This document shows, piece after piece, positions 1-7,377 of a stretch of DNA of 10,649 nucleotides; the first letter of the stretch is position 1; every line of letters starts with the position of its first letter. The position numbers and the translations under genes are program-made. The notes beneath the pieces are model-generated. The model was not told the origin of the DNA, searched no databases, and saw nothing but the letters and a program-made list of their open reading frames with translations. Source of the stretch: Burkholderiaceae bacterium (GTDB lineage: Bacteria; Pseudomonadota; Gammaproteobacteria; Burkholderiales; Burkholderiaceae); contig JAKONS010000006.1 in assembly GCA_022701845.1 (NCBI GenBank), positions 1 to 10,649 of the forward strand, read 5' to 3'.

Positions 1-37
1 TCCCGATTGCCCCGTGTGCGCGAGAGCGAGGAACGGA

Positions 38-100
38 GGTTTTGCGGATAAGGGCTGCCGTTGTCTGAGCGAAGCGAGTTTAGGCAGACCCCGCAAAACC
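38..100. repeat. Extragenic palindrome with 10-bp perfect arms
   Basis: The arms GGTTTTGCGG (38-47) and CCGCAAAACC (91-100) are perfect reverse complements. They enclose a second short stem, CTGCC (55-59) with GGCAG (83-87), around a purine-rich loop containing GAGCGAAGCGAG. No coding region covers it. From memory, palindromes of this style are dispersed between genes in Comamonadaceae-type genomes, but copy number here is unknown. It could also be a transcript-end hairpin for a gene left of the window. Confidence 0.55.
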
Positions 101-112
101 GAGTACCGCAGC

Positions 113-136
113 GGTGCCCGAAGGGCCTCGGGCACC
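113..136. repeat. Strong GC hairpin, 9-bp arms
   Basis: GGTGCCCGA (113-121) pairs perfectly with TCGGGCACC (128-136) around a 6-nt loop. No T-run follows on either strand, so a classic intrinsic terminator is not supported. It sits between two other palindromes and is probably part of the same composite extragenic element. Confidence 0.5.
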
Positions 137-139
137 CGG

Positions 140-210
140 GTCGCCTTTTCTTTCGTTAGTTTCTTTTGGCGAAGCAAAAGAAAGTGACTCGCCGCCGGGC
201 GACTCCCGGC
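140..210. repeat. Nested imperfect palindrome with CTTTTG/CAAAAG core
   Basis: An outer stem GTCGCC (140-145) / GGCGAC (198-203) encloses a long inner stem. The inner stem is TTTCTTTTG (160-168) with CAAAAGAAA (175-183), extendable to 155-188 with one mismatch and one G-T pair, closing on a GCGAAG loop. A further GCCGGG (194-199) / CCCGGC (205-210) stem competes with the outer one. I recognise this CTTTTGGCGAAGCAAAAG core as resembling a repeated intergenic sequence of Comamonadaceae genomes. That is recollection, not a search result. Confidence 0.55.
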
Positions 211-259
211 TCCCGCCCTACGCAGTAGAAGCAGCCCTCCGCAGGAGCAGCAGCAACAG

Positions 260-286
260 CAAAAAGGCACCTCTGGGCAGAGGCGC
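260..286 (-). terminator. Probable intrinsic terminator of the antiporter-ybdK unit
   Basis: On the minus strand a hairpin with stem CCTCTG (283-278) / CAGAGG (275-270), with outer GC pairs, is followed by five T residues (complement of AAAAA at 261-265). It begins about 45 nt beyond the ybdK stop codon on the same strand, the expected place for transcript termination. The loop is only two bases as drawn, so the real stem is one pair shorter. The T-run is short, hence moderate confidence. Confidence 0.45.
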
Positions 287-331
287 AACGCCAGCAATCA
301 CCCCCCCTTAACCCCAACCCACCCGGAACCC

Positions 332-1456
332 TCAGCGCCCCACCCCACGAAACACCCCCCCCGCCTGCCGCGTAGTCTCCGCCAGCAACCGCTCCCGCCG
401 CTGCACCCCCCGCAGCCACTGCGCGTCGTTCACCCCCTCGTGCACGCTCGCCCGCAGCAGATGCATCGCCGCCTCCCCCCCGGCGCCCTGCGCATGGCGC
501 CCGATGCGGTGCAGCGTCAACAGGATGTGGTCACGCAAGGGCATGTGGTCCCCCGTCTGCGGATCGACATAGTTCCCGTCCAGGCCGAACCGGCAGGCGT
601 GAAAGCGGTTGGTGCTGTAGACCAGGTAGTCGTCCTCGTCGGGCATGAAGGGCTGCTCGGCCAGAAACCACGCCCCCAGCGCCTGGACGAAGCCGGCGAG
701 CGCGGCGGCGCGTTCCACCGTCAGCGGCGTGTCGAACACCCGGATCTCGATCGTGCCGAAGCTCGGCTTGGGCCGGATGTCCCAATAGAAGTCCTTCATG
801 TCGCGAACCACACCGGTGCGCGCCATCTTGGCGAAATAGGCTTCGAACGCCGACCAGTCCAGATGGAACGGCGCCCGCCCCGCCAGGGGAAACGCCGCCA
901 CCGAATTCAGCCGCGCCGAGTCGAACTGGGTGTCCTGGCCCTGCACGAACGGACTCGACGCCGACAGCGCGATGAAGTGCGGGATGTAGCGCGACATGCG
1001 GTGCAGCATCAGCAGCGCGGCGTCGGCGTCGGGGCAGCCGAGGTGCACATGCTGGCCGAAGATGGTGAACTGCTTGGTGAGGTAGCCGTACAGCGCCGAC
1101 AGCTCCTTGAAGCGCGGCCCGTCGTAGATGCGCTGCTCGTGCCACACCTGGAACGGATGGGTGCCGCCGCCGACCACCGCGATGTTGAGCTTGTCGGCGC
1201 TGCGCACCAGTGCGTCGCGCAAGGTGCTCAGTTCGGCCAGCACCTCGCCGGCGTCGCGGCAGATGCCGGTGGAGATCTCGATCATGCTCGAGGTCATCTC
1301 CGGCACCACGTTGCCGGGCAGGGACTGCGCCTGCATCAGGCGCAGCATGTTGTCGGCATACGGCGCCAGGTCGTAGTCGTGGGTGTTGACCAGCTGCAGC
1401 TCCAGCTCGACGCCCAGCGACAGCGCCCGCGACGGGACGAAAGCCTCAAGCGCCAT
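332..1456 (-). CDS. ybdK: YbdK-type carboxylate-amine ligase (glutamate-cysteine ligase 2 family)
   Basis: This encodes 374 residues, close to E. coli YbdK (372). The family has the glutamate-cysteine ligase (GCS2) fold and makes an ATP-dependent amide bond between a carboxylate and an amine. E. coli YbdK shows weak gamma-glutamylcysteine ligase activity, but the physiological substrate is unknown. Visible motifs are the N-terminal GVELELQL with acidic residues E17 and E19, the metal/substrate-site QHVHLG with H136 and H138, and the GTIEIRVFD block with E237 and R239. I chose the ATG at 1456 because homology begins immediately after it; the longer frame to 1594 only reads into the antiporter gene. 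The start overlaps the antiporter stop by 11 nt, suggesting translational coupling. A weak AGGA lies about 10 nt upstream. It is soluble and cytosolic, with no signal peptide. The family call is secure; the reaction is not. Confidence 0.9.
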   Translation of the reverse strand: MALEAFVPSRALSLGVELELQLVNTHDYDLAPYADNMLRLMQAQSLPGNVVPEMTSSMIEISTGICRDAGEVLAELSTLRDALVRSADKLNIAVVGGGTHPFQVWHEQRIYDGPRFKELSALYGYLTKQFTIFGQHVHLGCPDADAALLMLHRMSRYIPHFIALSASSPFVQGQDTQFDSARLNSVAAFPLAGRAPFHLDWSAFEAYFAKMARTGVVRDMKDFYWDIRPKPSFGTIEIRVFDTPLTVERAAALAGFVQALGAWFLAEQPFMPDEDDYLVYSTNRFHACRFGLDGNYVDPQTGDHMPLRDHILLTLHRIGRHAQGAGGEAAMHLLRASVHEGVNDAQWLRGVQRRERLLAETTRQAGGVFRGVGR

Positions 1457-2753
1457 GGGTCCCGTCGTCCTGGCGGTCGAGCGCCGGTGCCGGCGCTTCC
1501 GGCGCGCCGGCCGCCGCCTGGCCGCGCAGGCGCGGTCGCCAGGGGCGCGAGGCCTCGCCGGCGCGATACAGCGCCACGGTGGCGACCACCGCACCCAGCA
1601 GCTCCAGCGCCAGGATGGTCGGCAAGGCGATGCCGGTCATGCGGCGCGCCGCCGCGCCCGGCACCTGGGCGTATTGCGAGGCGATCAGCAGCGCGATCGA
1701 CGACATCGGCGACAGCGCGCAGCCGACCCACAGCGCCTGCCGCCAGCTGGCGCCGCTGCCGATGTTGGCCACCGCCACGCCGGCCATCTTGGCGACGCCG
1801 CGCGCGCCGACCAGCGCCACCACCAGCAGTGCCACCGGCAGCGTCCAATCGGCCTGCGCGGTGGTGACCGACACCAGCACGAACATCAGCATGGTGAGCA
1901 GCGAGGCCGCGGTGCCCAGCTGGCGCGGCCACGACCATGGGCGCGGCGCGAACTGCTTGAGCAGCATGCCGCCGAGCAAGGCGGCCAGCGGCGCCGAGCC
2001 GCCGAGATGCGAGGCGATGCCGGCGGCCGCGGCAATCAGCGCCAGCAGCAGGATCGAGGTGTTCTCGCTGACCGGGTTCATCACCTTCAGCGCCAGCCGC
2101 AGCGCCAGGGCCAGCACCGCGCCGACCGCCACCGACAGCCCCAGCACCAGCGCCGCCGGGCCGACGGTGGCCAGCAGGCGCATTTCCTGGCGGGCCAGGA
2201 GTTCGGCCTGGGCGGTGCCGATCGACAGCGCGTAGAGCGTGCTGAGCGCGGCCAGCACCATGGCGCGGTCGGTCACCGGGCCGCTGGCGCCGGCATCGGC
2301 GGCCACGCGCGCCAGCACCGCCGGCGAGGCCGCCACCGCGATCAGCGCCAGCGGGCCGTAGACGGCCGGCGCCAGGCCCATCGCGTGCAGGGCGGCGGCC
2401 ACCGCCAGGTAGGTGAGGGCCGATTCGGCAATGCTCTGCACCAGCACCATGGGGTTGTGCCGGAACCAGCGCAGCGGCACCCGGCCGCCGGCCTCGAACA
2501 GCACCACCGCGATACCCAGCTCCAGCACGAACAGGCCATTGCCCCGAAGGGGCCATGCCGAGGCGTCGCCGAAGCCCGCGAAGCCGGCCACACTGCCGGC
2601 CAGGGCGTATCCCACCACCTTGGGCAGGCCGGTGTAGCGGTGCAGCAGGTAGCCGACGAGCGCTGCCGCGGCCAGCAGCAGCGACCACTGCACGGTGGCG
2701 AGTCCGGTCGACGGCCGCAGCCATTCGATCCAGAGGGTGACGAGGTCGTTCAT
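1446..2753 (-). CDS. CPA-type cation:proton antiporter, membrane domain only
   Basis: This encodes 435 residues, almost entirely hydrophobic, with roughly a dozen membrane helices. The N-terminal block ([17 protein letters not shown], then [15 protein letters not shown]) is typical of the Na_H_Exchanger (PF00999)/KefB-like family, and [14 protein letters not shown] is a typical late-helix motif. A soluble TrkA-N/RCK regulatory domain, present in KefB/KefC, is absent: the protein ends in about 40 polar and Pro/Ala-rich residues. The helix after [14 protein letters not shown] reads [13 protein letters not shown], without the acidic residue found in many antiporters (QD, ND or DD). Ion and coupling are therefore not predictable. 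The ATG at 2753 was chosen because the family homology starts there and upstream sequence is antisense to the next gene; it lacks a clear Shine-Dalgarno. It is first of two minus-strand genes, with ybdK overlapping its end. Confidence 0.85.
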   Translation of the reverse strand: MNDLVTLWIEWLRPSTGLATVQWSLLLAAAALVGYLLHRYTGLPKVVGYALAGSVAGFAGFGDASAWPLRGNGLFVLELGIAVVLFEAGGRVPLRWFRHNPMVLVQSIAESALTYLAVAAALHAMGLAPAVYGPLALIAVAASPAVLARVAADAGASGPVTDRAMVLAALSTLYALSIGTAQAELLARQEMRLLATVGPAALVLGLSVAVGAVLALALRLALKVMNPVSENTSILLLALIAAAAGIASHLGGSAPLAALLGGMLLKQFAPRPWSWPRQLGTAASLLTMLMFVLVSVTTAQADWTLPVALLVVALVGARGVAKMAGVAVANIGSGASWRQALWVGCALSPMSSIALLIASQYAQVPGAAARRMTGIALPTILALELLGAVVATVALYRAGEASRPWRPRLRGQAAAGAPEAPAPALDRQDDGTHGA

Positions 2754-2864
2754 GGGCGACGACTTATACAGGCTGCGGGTTTTCGCAGGGCGTGGCTGGG
2801 GCTTGGGACGGATGGGCCGTCCGCGCCATCGGCCGGGTCCGCTTGTTTGGAAGGGCGCTTCGCG
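2754..2864. promoter_or_regulatory. Divergent intergenic region between antiporter and yfiR
   Basis: These 111 bp separate two divergently transcribed genes and should hold both promoters. On the minus strand TATAAG (complement of 2763-2768) resembles a -10 box but would place a start almost at the antiporter ATG, and no good -35 precedes it. A 6-bp stem GGACGG (2806-2811) / CCGTCC (2817-2822) lies in the yfiR leader. The purine-rich GGAAGG near 2850 is a plausible but distant ribosome site for yfiR. No recognised operator is seen. Confidence 0.35.
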
Positions 2865-3446
2865 ATGCAGGGTTCCCGTGCTTCCCGACGACTGGTCGAT
2901 CTGCTGATCGCCGCACTCGGCCTGGCCGGCGCCGTCGCCGTGCCGGGGCCGGCGGCTGCGGCCCCGCGCGTCGAATTCCCGGGCGCCGGCCAGGCCACGC
3001 ACACCGACCGTGCGGTGGTCGAGACCACGCTGGCGCTGCTCGGCTTCGGCCGCTGGCCGGGCGACCCGGTGCTGCTGCGGCTGTGCCTGGTCGGCACCAG
3101 CGGCCGCGCCGACATGCTGCTGTCCGCCCGCCACCGGCCGATGGCCGGCCGCCGGGTCTCGGTGCGCCAGCGCGCGCCGGTCGACGTGGGCACCGATTGC
3201 GACGCGGTCTTTCTCGGCCGCCTGCCGCAGGAGCAGTTGCAGGCGGTCTACGCCCGCATGGCGGGCCGGCCCGAACTCAGCATCGGCGAGCGGCCGGAGG
3301 ACTGCCGGGCGGGCGCCGCCTTCTGCCTGGACGAATGCACGCCGGGCATCGCGTTCGGGGTGAACCTGGTGTCGCTGGCCCGCAGCGGGGTGCGCATGCA
3401 TCCGGGCGTGCTGCAGCTGGCGCGGCGCCGGGGCAGGGCGCAATGA
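2865..3446 (+). CDS. yfiR: YfiR-like periplasmic repressor (DUF4154)
   Basis: This encodes 193 residues with an N-terminal signal peptide: basic RASRR, then a hydrophobic stretch, with likely cleavage after A33 (PAAAA-P). YfiR family proteins bind the periplasmic part of the diguanylate cyclase YfiN and hold it inactive. The C terminus (GIAFGVNLVSLARSGVRM, then LQLAR) is the family signature (F-x-I/V-N-L, R-S-G-x-R). Cysteines at 74, 112, 147 and 154 have nearly the spacing of the two disulfides known in P. aeruginosa YfiR (71-110, 145-152), suggesting redox-dependent folding; an additional C158 is unusual. The stop codon overlaps the next gene's start as ATGA, so the two are translationally coupled, which supports the partner assignment. 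The DUF4154 identity is firm; the repressor role is inferred from family and context. Confidence 0.75.
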   Translation: MQGSRASRRLVDLLIAALGLAGAVAVPGPAAAAPRVEFPGAGQATHTDRAVVETTLALLGFGRWPGDPVLLRLCLVGTSGRADMLLSARHRPMAGRRVSVRQRAPVDVGTDCDAVFLGRLPQEQLQAVYARMAGRPELSIGERPEDCRAGAAFCLDECTPGIAFGVNLVSLARSGVRMHPGVLQLARRRGRAQ

Positions 3447-4693
3447 CGGCGGCGGCGATCGTGCGGCCGGTGCCGCCGGCGCGGCCGTCGCTGCAGCAGG
3501 TGCTGCACCGGGCGCTGCTGGCGGTGGTGCTGGTGGCGGTGCTGGCGGTGGGCGGCCTGCTGACGGTGCTGGGCACCGCCGCGCTGCGCGGCCATGCGGC
3601 GTCGAGCCTGCAGCGGGTGGCGCGGTCGGCCGGCTTCACCGTCGAGGCGGCGGTGGTGTTCCGCGACGGCCCGGCCGCGGCCGAGACGCTGGCCCGCATC
3701 GCCGCCGCCGAAGACGTGGCCGAGGCCTGGGTCTACGACGAGGACGGCGCGCTGCTGGCGCACTGGCGCCAGGACACGCCGGCGGCCTGGCAGCGGCTGC
3801 AGGAGCGCCTGGCGCGGCTGCTGCCGCCGCTGGATGCCGAGGTGCCGATCGTGCAGGCCGGCGAGCCGGTCGGCCGGGTGCTGATGCGCAGCGCCGGCGG
3901 CGGCATGGTCGGCTTCCTGCTGACCGGCATGGCGGCGCTGGCGGCCTGCCTGCTGGCGAGCGCGCTGGCCACGGTGTCGGCGCTGCAGCGGGTGCTGCGC
4001 CACATCCTGGCGCCGCTGGGCGAGTTGGCCGCGGTGGCGCGCGCGGTGCGCATCGACCGGGTGCTGGGCCGCCGGGTACCGCCGGCGCGCATCGCCGAAT
4101 TCCATGCCCTGGGCGAGGACGTGAACGGCCTGCTGGCCGAACTGGAAGCGCGCCAGGACGACCTGGCACGCGAGAACGCGCACCTCAGCCACCGCGCCAG
4201 CCACGACAGCCTGACCGGGCTGGCCAACCGCGCCACCTTCGAGCTGCGGCTGGCCCGCGCGGTGGCCGCCGCCACGCCGGGCAGCACCCGCCTGGCGGTG
4301 CTGTTCCTGGATGCCGACGGCTTCAAGCAGATCAACGACGGCCTGGGCCACGACGCCGGCGACGCGGTGCTGGTGGCGATGGCCGGCCGTATCCGCCAGC
4401 ACCTGCGCGACCACGATCTGGTGGCCCGGCTGGGCGGCGACGAGTTCGCGGTGCTGCTCGACACCTTGCGCGATGCGCAGGACGCCGGTCGGGTGGCCCG
4501 CGCTATCGACGCCGGCATGGCCGAGCCGGTGTCGCTGCCCGACGGCCGCACGGTGCGCGCCTCACTCAGCATCGGCATGGCGGTGTTTCCCGACGACGCC
4601 ACCGACGCCGCCGGCCTGCTGCGCGCCGCCGATGCGGCGATGTACCGCGGCAAGCGGCGGCGGGCGCAGGATGGGTCGCGGGGGAACGCCTAG
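3443..4693 (+). CDS. yfiN: YfiN-like membrane diguanylate cyclase (CHASE8-HAMP-GGDEF)
   Basis: This encodes 416 residues and synthesises c-di-GMP from two GTP. Order of parts: membrane helix about 24-46; a periplasmic segment about 47-150 resembling the CHASE8 sensor (AAVVFRDGPAAAETL, then AWVYDEDGALLAHW); a second helix about 153-178; a HAMP linker about 178-235; a short coiled coil; and GGDEF from about 245. The catalytic motif GGDEF is intact at 331-335, metal ligand D290 is present in FLDADGFKQIND, and the inhibitory I-site R322-D-H-D325 sits exactly five residues before GGDEF, so an active, product-inhibited enzyme is predicted. Architecture and length match YfiN/TpbB (about 435 aa). It starts at the ATG within the yfiR stop (ATGA). 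In Pseudomonas a third gene, yfiB, follows; here a convergent gene ends 10 bp away. Confidence 0.82.
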   Translation: MTAAAIVRPVPPARPSLQQVLHRALLAVVLVAVLAVGGLLTVLGTAALRGHAASSLQRVARSAGFTVEAAVVFRDGPAAAETLARIAAAEDVAEAWVYDEDGALLAHWRQDTPAAWQRLQERLARLLPPLDAEVPIVQAGEPVGRVLMRSAGGGMVGFLLTGMAALAACLLASALATVSALQRVLRHILAPLGELAAVARAVRIDRVLGRRVPPARIAEFHALGEDVNGLLAELEARQDDLARENAHLSHRASHDSLTGLANRATFELRLARAVAAATPGSTRLAVLFLDADGFKQINDGLGHDAGDAVLVAMAGRIRQHLRDHDLVARLGGDEFAVLLDTLRDAQDAGRVARAIDAGMAEPVSLPDGRTVRASLSIGMAVFPDDATDAAGLLRAADAAMYRGKRRRAQDGSRGNA

Positions 4694-4703
4694 CGCCCGG
4701 CGT

Positions 4704-6860
4704 TCAACGCGGATCGATGCGTTCGGCCTGCGGCGGCGGCGGCGGCGGCAGGGTCGCGGTGGTGGGCGTGGTCACCGCGACCACCGCAGCCGGCAGGCCC
4801 GGCGGCACCGAGGGCGGGCCCTCGGCGGACTCCGGCGCCGGCTCGCCGGCCGGCCTGGCGCCGCTGCGCCCCGGCAGGAAGAACGACAGCGGCCGCAGCA
4901 GCAGCCGCCGCCAGATGGCGCCGCGGATGCGCGCCCGCGCCGGCCGGCCGACGTTCTGCGCCCGCAGCGCCAGCTGGAACGCCAGCGCGAAACTCACCGT
5001 GAGGTTGAGCGCGCCGATCACCGGGATCGCCGCGATGCACAGCCAGAACGCCGGCATGTGCAGCACCGGCAGCCCGTAGGTGACGGCGGCGCCGGCGATC
5101 TGGCCGGTCGAGAGCGTCACATGGCGCGCCTCCAGGCCGATGCCGACGAAGGCCAGCAGCGCCGGCAGCATGCCCAGCATCACCCCCAGCGAGATGTTGG
5201 AGGCGAAGCCGGAGATATGCGCGCGCATGAAACGCGCCCACCGGCCCGCCCGTGCCCCGCCGAGCACCCGGATGATGGCCGGGTTGAACCGGATCGCCGA
5301 CTCCAGGTGGTGCAGCACGAACCAGTTCTCGGCCCAGCCCGCGATGATGCTGGCGGCGAACAGCAGCACCCCGGTGAAGGCCGCGAACAGCGCCGTCGGG
5401 CCGAGCAGGTTCAGCGCCGACAGGGTGTGCGCCGCCTCGCCGGTGCGCACCAGCGGCGTGCCGGCCACCGCCTGGATCGACCAGGCCAGCACCAGCATCA
5501 CCGGGAACACCGTCAGCACGTTGCCGAGCACCGCCGCCACCTGCGAACGCACCAGGTGCGTCACCTCGTCGACGAAGCGCTCCACGCCGCGCTCGTCCTC
5601 GATCTGCTTCAGGCGCGCCGCCATCGCGGGCGCGGTCATGGCCGGCTGCTTGGTGGCCAGCGTGCAGTGCAGCAGCTGGATCAGCACGAAGCTGCCGGCA
5701 TACAGCAGGCTCGACCACACACCGCCCCAGAAGGCCGACAGGCCGAGCAGCCCGAGGCCGAACTTGCCCAGCACCGTGCCGGCGGTGAGCACCCCGCCGC
5801 CGGCCGCCTGGCGCAGCATGCGGCGGTAGGAATCGGCGTCGCGGGTGATGTAGTGCTCGCCGGTCTCGGCGCTGCGCTCGACCACCTTGGCCGCCAGCAG
5901 CGAGGAGTTGGCCGCCACCAGCGCGCGCACGCTGCGCCGCTCCTGGCCCACCAGCACCAGCCGCGCCAGCAACCGTGCGGCGGCCTGCGGCGGGCTGGCC
6001 GACAGCACGCAGTCGAGCAGCTCGCGCACCCGCAGCAGGCGTTCGCGCAGCTGCCGCAGACGGAACACCAGGCCGACCGAGATGCCGTTGTCCTCCAGGT
6101 GGGCGTAGATGCTGTTGGCCGCGTGGCGGCAGGCGTCGAGCCGTTCGCGCAGCTGGTGCACCGCGTCGGCCAGCGCCACCGGATCGCGCGGGCGGCGCAG
6201 CACCTCCATGCGCAACCACTCGACATCCATCATCACGCCGTGAAAAGGCCGCGCCTCGCGCGCGGCGCTGCCCATGCGCAGCCGCAGCTCGGGCGAGAAG
6301 CCGGTGGCGGCGATCTGGCCGGCGCAGTAGGTGATGGCGTCGAGCAGCACATGCTGCCAGGGCGTGGCGCCGGGCACCGGCACCGGGGCCGACGACACCT
6401 CGGGATCGAAATCGATCGGCGCCAGCAGGTCGGCGATGCGGTCGAGCTGGCGCTCGTCGAGCGCGGCGATCCATTGGGCGTCGAAAGCCTGCGGCAGCGC
6501 CAGCGGGAACAGCTCGGCCGCGTCGGAGGTCTCGGGGCTGGCCGGCAGCAGCTTGCGGCGCAGCCGGTCGGACAGCTCGCTGGCGAAGGCGGTGCGGTGG
6601 GCGAAACCGAAATCGGCCAGCAGGGGCGTCACGTCGACCGTCTCCACCAGCGCCTTCCACCAGGCCGCCAGCCGCAGGCGCGCCGCCGGCTGGGCCGCCA
6701 GCGCGTCGAGCAGCAGCTGCACCCGGCTGACGGCGGCCTGCGGATTGCTGCTCTTGCCGCGGATCCATTCGAACAAGCCGATCAGCCACAGATGGCGGTC
6801 GGCCAAAGGGGCCTGCGGATCGAGGGAATCGAGCAGGCTCTGCAGATCGCGTTTGGGCAT
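4704..6860 (-). CDS. PF10136 'site-specific recombinase' (Gcr) family membrane protein
   Basis: This encodes 718 residues. I recognise it as the family annotated in Burkholderiales and Neisseria as site-specific recombinase/Gcr. The N-terminal half (about 1-360) is helical and soluble-looking. About five or six strongly hydrophobic segments lie roughly at 370-400, 440-466, 483-506, 548-577 and 583-632, including the family-like stretch AGWAENWFVLHHLESAI. The tail (about 650-718) is proline-rich and ends in a run of six or more prolines encoded by a CGG-type repeat at 4731-4749. No serine- or tyrosine-recombinase catalytic motif is visible, so the recombinase name is doubtful. The ATG at 6860 lies 8 nt after the apaG stop with no good Shine-Dalgarno, suggesting coupled translation. 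It is convergent with yfiN, with no obvious terminator in the 10-bp gap. Confidence 0.78.
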   Translation of the reverse strand: MPKRDLQSLLDSLDPQAPLADRHLWLIGLFEWIRGKSSNPQAAVSRVQLLLDALAAQPAARLRLAAWWKALVETVDVTPLLADFGFAHRTAFASELSDRLRRKLLPASPETSDAAELFPLALPQAFDAQWIAALDERQLDRIADLLAPIDFDPEVSSAPVPVPGATPWQHVLLDAITYCAGQIAATGFSPELRLRMGSAAREARPFHGVMMDVEWLRMEVLRRPRDPVALADAVHQLRERLDACRHAANSIYAHLEDNGISVGLVFRLRQLRERLLRVRELLDCVLSASPPQAAARLLARLVLVGQERRSVRALVAANSSLLAAKVVERSAETGEHYITRDADSYRRMLRQAAGGGVLTAGTVLGKFGLGLLGLSAFWGGVWSSLLYAGSFVLIQLLHCTLATKQPAMTAPAMAARLKQIEDERGVERFVDEVTHLVRSQVAAVLGNVLTVFPVMLVLAWSIQAVAGTPLVRTGEAAHTLSALNLLGPTALFAAFTGVLLFAASIIAGWAENWFVLHHLESAIRFNPAIIRVLGGARAGRWARFMRAHISGFASNISLGVMLGMLPALLAFVGIGLEARHVTLSTGQIAGAAVTYGLPVLHMPAFWLCIAAIPVIGALNLTVSFALAFQLALRAQNVGRPARARIRGAIWRRLLLRPLSFFLPGRSGARPAGEPAPESAEGPPSVPPGLPAAVVAVTTPTTATLPPPPPPQAERIDPR

Positions 6861-6868
6861 CGCCAAGG

Positions 6869-7273
6869 TCAGTGCAGCACCCGCGGCGCGGCGGTGTCGG
6901 TGCCGGCGGGCGTGTCGGATTCGAGTACGAACAGCGGCACCGTCGCCTCGAAGCGGTGGGCGTCCTCGGCCACGCAGAAGAAGGTGCCGTGCATGGTGCC
7001 GCTCGACGAGCGCAGCTGGCAGCCGCTGGTGTAGCGGAACGACTCGCCCGGCTGCAGCAGCGGCTGCTGGCCCACCACGCCCAGGCCCTTGACCTCGTCG
7101 GTGCGGCCCTGGGTGTCGCGGATGATCCAGTGGCGCGAAATCAGCTGCGCGGGCACGTCTCCGGTGTTGGTGACGGTGATGGTGTAGGCGAAGCCGTAGA
7201 GATGGTCTTCGGGCGCGGAGCGCTCGGGAAGGTACTGCGGCACGACGGCCACAGTGAACTGGTAGTTCGGCAT
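6869..7273 (-). CDS. apaG: ApaG/CorD family protein
   Basis: This encodes 134 residues, slightly longer than E. coli ApaG (125) because of an Ala/Thr-rich tail. The single beta-sandwich (DUF525/ApaG) domain is complete: FAYTITVTN near 28-36, [14 protein letters not shown] near 43-56, the phosphate-loop-like G63-x-G65-x-x-G68 in [21 protein letters not shown], and the [10 protein letters not shown] block. The domain also occurs in eukaryotic F-box proteins and resembles fibronectin III; ApaG has been linked to Co2+ resistance and Mg2+ efflux in enterics, with no settled biochemical role. It is the first gene of a likely two-gene unit with the PF10136 gene. It diverges from rpe, an arrangement I associate with Burkholderiales. 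Confidence 0.93.
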   Translation of the reverse strand: MPNYQFTVAVVPQYLPERSAPEDHLYGFAYTITVTNTGDVPAQLISRHWIIRDTQGRTDEVKGLGVVGQQPLLQPGESFRYTSGCQLRSSSGTMHGTFFCVAEDAHRFEATVPLFVLESDTPAGTDTAAPRVLH

Positions 7274-7377
7274 TCGTCGATATTAGTCCGAGGCATGCGC
7301 CGCGCTTGTACAGCGCATGTAGCCGCAAGTGGCCGGGACCGGCCGCGACCGGCGCGACTGCTGCGAGAATCCGGCGC
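7274..7377. promoter_or_regulatory. Divergent apaG-rpe promoter region with inverted repeats
   Basis: These 104 bp separate the divergent starts. A perfect inverted repeat CATGCGC (7294-7300) N12 GCGCATG (7313-7319) could be an operator or a hairpin. A second short stem, GGCCG (7331-7335) / CGGCC (7340-7344), follows. On the minus strand TAATAT (complement of 7280-7285) is a possible apaG -10. On the plus strand TGCGAGAAT (7362-7370) resembles an extended -10 for rpe, which would put the transcript start at or next to the ATG. No -35 with proper spacing is convincing. Confidence 0.4.

Noticed and set aside
1457..1594. N-terminal extension of YbdK to the ATG at 1594.
   Set aside because: The extra 46 residues are Arg/Ala/Pro-rich, overlap the conserved antiporter frame and precede the start of family homology.
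440..3446. Very long plus-strand open frames opposite ybdK and the antiporter (including 440-1867 and 1383-2864).
   Set aside because: They are Arg/Gln/His/Ala-rich antisense shadows typical of high-GC DNA, with no family motifs. Only the last part of the second frame, from 2865, is a real gene.
4694..4710. GCGTT-C-AACGC palindrome between convergent yfiN and the PF10136 gene as a bidirectional terminator.
   Set aside because: The one-base loop cannot form a stable hairpin and there is no T-run on either strand.
4731..4749. CGG trinucleotide run as a possible phase-variable repeat.
   Set aside because: It encodes the poly-proline tail of the PF10136 protein in frame. It is short, and length changes by whole codons would not switch expression.
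4311..7034. 907-codon plus-strand open frame opposite the PF10136 and apaG genes.
   Set aside because: It reads out of frame through the end of the GGDEF gene and then antisense to recognised genes. Its composition is low-complexity Gln/Arg/His with no domain.
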